A stretch of 64,000 nucleotides of DNA from Betaproteobacteria bacterium (GTDB lineage Bacteria; Pseudomonadota; Gammaproteobacteria; Burkholderiales; Casimicrobiaceae). The notes beneath the pieces were generated by a model that was not told where the DNA came from, made no database searches, and saw nothing but the letters and a program-made list of their open reading frames with translations. The position numbers and the translations under genes were made by a program. This document shows, piece after piece, positions 59,357 to 64,000 of the stretch. Position 1 is the stretch's first letter, and each line of letters starts with the position of its first letter. The stretch covers positions 38,969 to 102,968 of the forward strand of contig JADIZG010000074.1 in the NCBI GenBank assembly GCA_016704895.1. The letters run 5' to 3'.

Positions 59357-60324
59357 TCCGGTCCGCCCGCGCGAGCAGCGTCGGCGGAACCGCGATGCCG
59401 AGCTCCTTCGCGACCCGGCGATTGATCACCAGCTCGTGCACGGTGGGCTGCTCGACCGGGAGGTCGGCCGCCTTCGCGCCCTTGAGGATCCTGTCGACGA
59501 ACACCGCCAGCCGCGCGTGGCTCTCGCGCAGCACCGGACCGTAGGTCATCAGGTTGCCCTTCTCGGCGAAGACCGCCCAGCCCGACACGGCCGGGATGCG
59601 GTCGCGCCGCGAATTCGCGGCGAACCGGTCGGCCAGCCCGATCGTGATCCCGTCGGCGAACGCGAGGACGGCGTCCGCGCGAAAGGCAACTGCGCGCTGG
59701 TACGCCGCGTCGACGTCGGCAGCGTTGCCGATCGGGTGATACATGCTCGCGAGGCCTAGCTGGCCCGCCGCGCGCGTGGCCGCGTCGACCTCGGCGGGCT
59801 CGCCGGCGTGCCGCGGCCAGCCGACGATCGCGAGGCGCTTCATGCCCGGCATCAGCTCCTTCATGAACTCGATCCGCTTAGGCATGAGCTGGAGCGAGAA
59901 CAGCGAGACGCCGGTGCGGTTGACGCCGGGCCGCGCGTAGCTCTCGACCACGCCGCCGGCCACCGGGTCCCCGCTGTAGACGAACACGACCGGCAACGCG
60001 ACGCCGGCGTTGATCATGGGCCGCACGACGAGCCCGCTGCCGGCGACGAGGACGTCGGGTCTTCCCGCGACGGCACCTGCGATCGCGCGGTCGAGCGAGT
60101 CGCCTACGCCCCCGCCCCACTGCGTGTCGATCGTCAGGTTGCGGCCCTCGACCCATCCCGCGTCGCGCATGCCGCGGCGAAATGCCGCCAGGAACGGCGA
60201 GTCGGGGTTCTCCGCCTCGACCAGCACCAGCGCCACGCGCGCGTGGCGCGTAGTCTGCGAACGCGCCGGAAGGGCCGAGGCGAGCGGCGCGAGGCCAGGC
60301 GATCGAAATGGTGCGGCGGTCCAT
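59346..60324 (-). CDS. ABC-type substrate-binding protein, TrpX/PF04392-like (frameshift near 60245)
   Basis: A periplasmic binding protein of about 325 residues. From ATG 60324, MDRRTISIAWPRAARLG, then after a frame change near 60245 RVALVLVEAENPDSPFLAAF, RRGMRDAGWVEGRNLTIDTQ, ADAVLAFADGITIGLADRFA and RIPAVSGWAVFAEKGNLMTY. This is the ABC_sub_bind (PF04392) fold common as orphan receptors in Burkholderiales and Rhizobiales. No permease or ATPase gene is adjacent. Ligand unknown; relatives bind aromatic amino acids or urea-like compounds. Confidence 0.82.
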
Positions 60325-60496
60325 GGACGTGTCCCTGATCGAGCCCCGAACCTACGCCACGCGGGTCGGGACGGCAATCGGGGAAGGTCGGGCCCGCCGG
60401 GCCGTGCCCGCCTTCATTCCTGCTTAAGTCTCCGCGCCTATCTTGGCTGGCGTACGGGCCGACCTCCGCGCCCGCGTCCCACGCAAGGAGATCTCC
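60325..60496. promoter_or_regulatory. Divergent promoter region, binding protein / Do protease
   Basis: A 172 bp gap between two divergent genes. A short AT-richer block around 60410-60445 contains CTTAAG (60423-60428) and a possible -10 TATCTT. AGGAGATCTCC just before 60497 is the ribosome site of the protease. CTTAAG resembles half of a PmrA/QseB-type box but a second half is not evident. Confidence 0.35.
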
Positions 60497-61978
60497 ATGC
60501 AATCGTCCGTCTTCAAGCGCAGCGCCGTCGCCCTCGCGATCGCGGGCGCGTTCGGCCTCGGCGCGATCGCGGCCGACCGGTACGGCGCGGCCCCCGAGGC
60601 GACCGCCGCGACGGTCGCCGCTCCCGTTGCCGCTCCCGTCCCGCCGCAGTCGCGGCACCGTCGCAGCGTGCGCTCCCCGACTTCGCCGACCTGGTCGCGA
60701 AGCAGAGCCCGTCGGTCGTCGAGGTCGCGATGTCGCGCGGCCTGTCGAAGACCGCCGGCCGAGAGGGCCGCGCGCCTCGTGGCGGCCTCCCGCCCGAGCT
60801 CGCGCCGTTCTTCCGCGGCATGCCCGGCGGCCCGGACGGCGACGGCGATTCCGGCCCCGCGCGCGGCATGGGCTCGGGGTTCATCGTCGACGCAGGCGGC
60901 CTGATCCTCACGAACGCGCACGTCGTCGACGGCGCCGACGAGGTCGTGGTGAAGCTGATCGACCAGCGCGAATTCAAGGCGAAGGTGCTCGGCAGCGACA
61001 AGGCGACCGACGTCGCGGTGCTGAAGATCGACGCGACCGGCCTGCCCGCGGTCCGCACCGGCAGCCCGGCGAAGACGCGCGTCGGCGAATGGGTCGTCGC
61101 CATCGGCGCGCCCCTACGGCCTCGAGCACACGGTCACGTCCGGCATCGTGAGCGCCAAGTCGCGCTCGCTCCCCGGCGACGCGGTCGTGCCGTTCATCCA
61201 GACCGACGCCGCGGTGAACCCCGGCAACTCGGGCGGCCCGCTCTTCAACCTCGACGGCGAGGTGATCGGCATCAACTCGCAGATCTTCAGCCGCTCGGGC
61301 GGCTTCCAGGGTCTCGCGTTCGCGATCCCGATCGACGTCGCGCTCGACGTGAAGGACCAGATCGTCAAGCACGGCAAGGTGAGCCACGGCAAGCTCGGCG
61401 TCACTGTCCAGGAGGTCAACCAGGCGCTCGCCGAGAGCTTCGGCATGAAGCAGCCCGGCGGCGCGCTCGTGGGCTCGGTGCAGAAGAACGGCCCCGGCGC
61501 GAAGGCCGGCCTCGAGCCGGGCGACGTGATCGTCAAGTTCAACGACCAGCCGATCAGGCGCTCGGGCGAGCTGCCCCGATGGTCTCGTCGGTGAAGCCGG
61601 GGTCGACGGTGAAGCTCGAGGTGTGGCGCGACGGCAAGCCGATCGAGCTCTCCGCGACGATCGGCGAGCGCGAGACCGGGAAGGTCGCGAATGCCGACCG
61701 GCCGGACGCGGGCCAGGGCAAGCTCGGCGTCGTCGTGCGGCCGCTGTCGCCCGACGAGAAGGCCGCCTCGAAGCTCGCGGGCGGGCTCGTCGTCGAGGAC
61801 GTCGGCGGCGCGGCGGCGAAGGCCGGCGTGCGGCCGGGCGACGTGATCGTGTCGGCGAACCGCACGCCGATCACGAGCACCGAGCAGCTGAAGGGCATCG
61901 TCGACAAGGCCGGCAAGGCGATCGCCCTGCTGATCCAGCGCGACGACGCGCATCTTCGTACCGGTTCCGCTTGGGTGA
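60497..61978 (+). CDS. Second Do-family serine protease, DegP-like (four frameshifts)
   Basis: Periplasmic protease/chaperone of about 490 residues. Membrane or signal segment SAVALAIAGAFGLGAIAADR, then LPDFADLVAKQSPSVVEVAM. Triad: His in ILTNAHVVDGADE, Asp in KATDVAVLKIDAT and Ser in NPGNSGGPLFNLD. PDZ1 is around GPGAKAGLEPGDVIVKFNDQ, PDZ2 around AAAKAGVRPGDVIVSANR. The corrected C-terminus is IFVPVPLG with TGA at 61976-61978. Frame changes lie near 60650, 61112, 61575 and 61950. It differs from the mucD product in its N-terminus and Gly/Asp-rich LA loop. Control by the nearby two-component system is inferred. Confidence 0.92.
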
Positions 61979-62004
61979 GCGGATGTTCGGGGACCTTGCC
62001 CCGG

Positions 62005-62036
62005 GACGGGCCCCTCAACAGGGGCCCGTCTTTTTT
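62005..62036 (+). terminator. Rho-independent terminator after the Do protease
   Basis: GACGGGCCCC (62005-62014) pairs perfectly with GGGGCCCGTC (62021-62030) around a TCAACA loop, followed by TTTTTT (62031-62036). A textbook intrinsic terminator. Confidence 0.95.
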
Positions 62037-62156
62037 CGTGTGATGGATGAAATCCCGCTCGTAACTGGTCATGCAATAGTCTCATGTTTTATTGTTTGAA
62101 TGATTGAACACGGGGAGGCCGCCAAGCCAGACAGTTGAACGCGCCCGCGCGATCGC

Positions 62157-62184
62157 TTGACGTCGAATGATATTTTTGTGATAT
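62157..62184 (+). promoter_or_regulatory. Promoter of the SPFH operon
   Basis: TTGACG (62157-62162) and TGATAT (62179-62184) with 16 bases between, in an AT-rich island within the 266 bp gap 61979-62244. The SPFH start at 62245 is about 55 bp downstream of the predicted transcription start. Confidence 0.6.
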
Positions 62185-62189
62185 CATTC
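62165..62189. promoter_or_regulatory. Palindromic operator inside the SPFH promoter
   Basis: GAATGATAT (62165-62173) and ATATCATTC (62181-62189) form a perfect nine-base dyad with a seven-base centre, lying across the spacer and -10 box. A repressor bound here would block the promoter. The ribbon-helix-helix protein encoded at the end of the same operon is the obvious candidate. Confidence 0.6.
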
Positions 62190-62244
62190 TGATACGGCCT
62201 GCCGACCCCCTGTCGGCACCGTGATCGACGATCAGGAGCCCGCG

Positions 62245-63171
62245 ATGTCACCGACCGCCTCGCCCGCAATCCCGACCGCCCAGCCCACGTCGAGCGGCCG
62301 ATCCCGACCTACAACGGCTTCGTCATGCTCGCCATCGGCCTGGTGCTGCTGGCAACAGCGGCCTGGCAGGTGGTCTCGCTCGTCGGCGCCGGACGACCGT
62401 CGCTCGTCGGCATCGCGACGATCGTGCTGACGGTGCTCGTCGCCGTCCTCGTGCTGGCCGGGCTTTACGCTGCAGCCCAACGAGGCGGCGATCCTGCAGC
62501 TCTTCGGCGCCTACCGCGGGACAAGCCGCGTGCCCGGACTGCGGGGGACCAACCCGTTCTACACGCGCAGGAAGCTCTCGCTGCGGGCGCGCAACCTCAA
62601 CGGCGAGCGGCTGAAGGTCAACGACAAGCGCGGCAACCCGATCGAGATCGCCGCCGTCGTCGTCTGGCGCGTCGAGGACACGGCGAAGGCCTTCTTCGAC
62701 GTCGACGACTACGAGAACTCCGTCAAGGTGCAGAGCGAGGCGGCCGTTCGCCACCTCGCGTCCGCGTTCGCCTACGACGAGGACGACACCGGCAGCCGTG
62801 CGGGCGAGCCGACGCTGCTCGGCGCGGGCGACGTCGTCGGCCAGGCGCTCGTCCGCGAGCTGCAGGCGCGGCTCGACCAGGCCGGCGTCGTCGTCGAGGA
62901 AGCGCGGCTGACCCACCTCGCCTACGCGCCCGAGATCGCGCAGGTGATGCTGCGCCGGCAGCAGGCCGAGGCGATCATCGCCGCACGCCAGAAGATCGTG
63001 CACGGCGCCGTGTCGATGGTCGAGATGGCGCTCGCCGAGCTGTCGGCCAAGAAGGTCGTCGAGCTGGACGACGAGCGCAAGGCGGCGATGGTGCAGAACC
63101 TGATGACGGTGCTGTGCGCCGAGAGCGACGTGCAGCCGGTCATCAACGCCGGCACCCTCTACACGGGCTGA
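62245..63171 (+). CDS. SPFH/band-7 (slipin-like) membrane protein (frameshifts near 62302 and 62468)
   Basis: About 309 residues. After the N-terminal MSPTASPAIPTAQPTSSG two helices follow (FVMLAIGLVLLATAAWQVVS, GIATIVLTVLVAVLVLAGLY). The SPFH domain then reads LQPNEAAILQLFGAYRGTSR, VPGLRGTNPFYTRRKLSLRA, VNDKRGNPIEIAAVVVWRVE and VKVQSEAAVRHLASAFAYDE. A helical region (EIAQVMLRRQQAEAIIAARQ) and a C-terminal NAGTLYTG complete it. ATG 62245 has CAGGAG upstream. SPFH proteins form membrane microdomain scaffolds or cages; partner unknown. Confidence 0.87.
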
Positions 63172-63184
63172 GGAGCGGGAAGCG

Positions 63185-63687
63185 ATGCACCGGACGCTCT
63201 CCCTTCGTGCTCGCCGGCTTCATCGCCTGCTCGGCCGCGATCATCGTCGCGACGTCCGGCGCCCTGCCGGAGCGCGTCGCCACGCACTTCGCGTTCGACG
63301 GACGCGCCAACGGGTGGATGACGCGCGACGCCTACGCCTGGATGATGGGCATCCTCGCTCGTGCTGCCGTTCGGGGTCTGGCTCCCCGGCCGGCTGGCTG
63401 GCGCGGCGCTGGCCGAACCTCGTCAACGTTCCGTTCCGCGACTACTGGCTCGCACCGGCACGCCGCGAGGCGTTCGCCGGCTCGAGAAGATGGGCCTCGG
63501 CATGGCCCTGCTGTCCGCGGCGCTCATGGCCGCGATGCACGTCGAGGTGCTCCTAGCCAACCGCCGCACCCCGCCGGCGGCCGGCGACGGCATGGCGTGG
63601 GTCACCGGCGCGTTCGTCGTCGCGATCGTCGCCCTCATCGCCACGACGGCGTGGCGATTCCGCGTCCCGAGGGGCGCGCGGCGGTGA
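63185..63687 (+). CDS. DUF1648 membrane protein (at least three frameshifts)
   Basis: About 167 residues. The corrected start reads MHRTLPFVLAGFIACSAAII, then LPERVATHFAFDGRANGWMT and RDAYAWMMGILA, which is the DUF1648 hallmark (the domain shared with SdpI-type immunity proteins). Further helices are MGLGMALLSAALMAAMHVEV and WVTGAFVVAIVALIATTAWR. Frame changes occur near 63205, 63360-63410 and 63480. It is placed 13 bp after SPFH and overlaps the next gene by GTGA. Function unknown; a membrane-stress or immunity role would be inference. Confidence 0.75.
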
Positions 63688-63944
63688 GCGCGCGCAAGGC
63701 GTTCCTGCTGCGCCTGGACCCCGCGGTCTGGGCGGAGCTCGAGCGCCTCGCGCGCAGGGAAGGCTGCGCAGCGTCAACGCGCAGATCGAGTTCCTGCTGC
63801 GCGACAGGCTCGCGAAGCGCGGGATCGTGCCGAAGCGCGCCCTCCCCGACAAGCCGGGCGACCGGAACATGGGCGGGATGCTGCAGGTCGAGCTTCAGCC
63901 CGACGCATTCCCCGCGAGTTGCCGGGGGAGGCCATCGGCCTGAA
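63684..63944 (+). CDS. Arc-type ribbon-helix-helix DNA-binding protein (frameshift near 63765)
   Basis: A protein of about 86 residues. From the GTG at 63684, VSARKAFLLRLDPAVWAELE provides the beta-strand and first helix; after a frame change near 63765, LRSVNAQIEFLLRDRLAKRG gives the second helix of an Arc/MetJ-like fold. The tail contains a MGGMLQVEL segment and ends at TGA 63942-63944. GTGA overlap with the DUF1648 gene makes it the third gene of the SPFH operon. Autoregulation through the palindrome at 62165-62189 is proposed. Confidence 0.72.
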
Positions 63945-64000
63945 GGCCAAAGCCCACAGAAGCGCGCGAGGTTGTGGGACCCGGGCTTCCGGCCCGACGC

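Noticed and set aside
60410..60445. PmrA/QseB box before the second Do protease
   Set aside because: Only one CTTAAG is present; the second half-site needed for such a box is missing, so it is not called as an operator.

Overview
This 64 kb, very GC-rich (roughly 70 %) window carries gene orders typical of Betaproteobacteria, most like Burkholderiales or a close uncultured relative. Markers are the rpoE-mucA-mucB-mucD-lepA-lepB-rnc-era-recO run, the sdhCDAB-sdhE-gltA-sucA-sucB-lpd run with a GntR gene and mdh upstream, and an orphan Bug-type (tripartite tricarboxylate family) solute receptor. No rRNA, tRNA, CRISPR array or insertion sequence was recognised. Many genes, including indispensable ones (sucA, sucB, lpd, acnA), are broken by single-base frameshifts between well conserved halves. 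The simplest reading is uncorrected indel error in a draft or metagenome assembly, so most broken genes are annotated as one gene with an approximate shift position.

Layout, left to right. 1-9117 (minus): the envelope-stress operon rpoE-mucA-mucB-mucD, a thiol-redox protein, lepA, lepB, a DUF4845 protein, rnc, era and the start of recO. 9273-20257: an accessory biosynthetic island. It holds a small non-ribosomal peptide synthetase (carrier-condensation-adenylation-carrier-thioesterase), an asparaginase-II family protein overlapping its end, two related stand-alone ligase/carrier proteins whose carrier serine is replaced by alanine, one intact Bug receptor and one decayed receptor. 20279-35402 (minus): sdhC-sdhD-sdhA-sdhB-sdhE-gltA-sucA-sucB-lpd-zapE-acuI-prpE, i.e. 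TCA genes followed by acrylyl-CoA reductase and propionyl-CoA synthetase. 35740-44797: a GntR/HutC regulator and, divergent from it behind a palindromic operator, mdh-prpB-prpC-prpD-(DUF3617)-acnA. Together these cover propionate or acrylate entry, the 2-methylcitrate cycle and the TCA cycle. 44870-49409: two exporters, an Ala/Lys-rich lipoprotein, a ParA-like protein without its Walker A half, and a winged-helix/TonB-C protein. 49438-53100: ttcA running in frame into a membrane glycosyltransferase, then a GT2 and a GtrA flippase. 53101-53343: a three-copy tandem repeat. 53350-61978: a methyltransferase, a GST, an SDR, an MFS transporter, msrB, a two-component system, an ABC-type periplasmic binding protein and a second Do-type protease. 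62157-63944: a promoter with an embedded palindrome driving SPFH, DUF1648 and ribbon-helix-helix genes.

The best candidate for an undescribed system is the 9.3-20.3 kb island. A ligase-carrier gene divergent from a Bug receptor occurs twice in tandem. Both ligase proteins keep the catalytic lysine of adenylation but lack the phosphopantetheine serine. The adjacent synthetase starts with an intact carrier that has no adenylation domain of its own, and its thioesterase has a cysteine nucleophile. A workable model is loading in trans of a two-module assembly line by two alternative ligases; this is inference.
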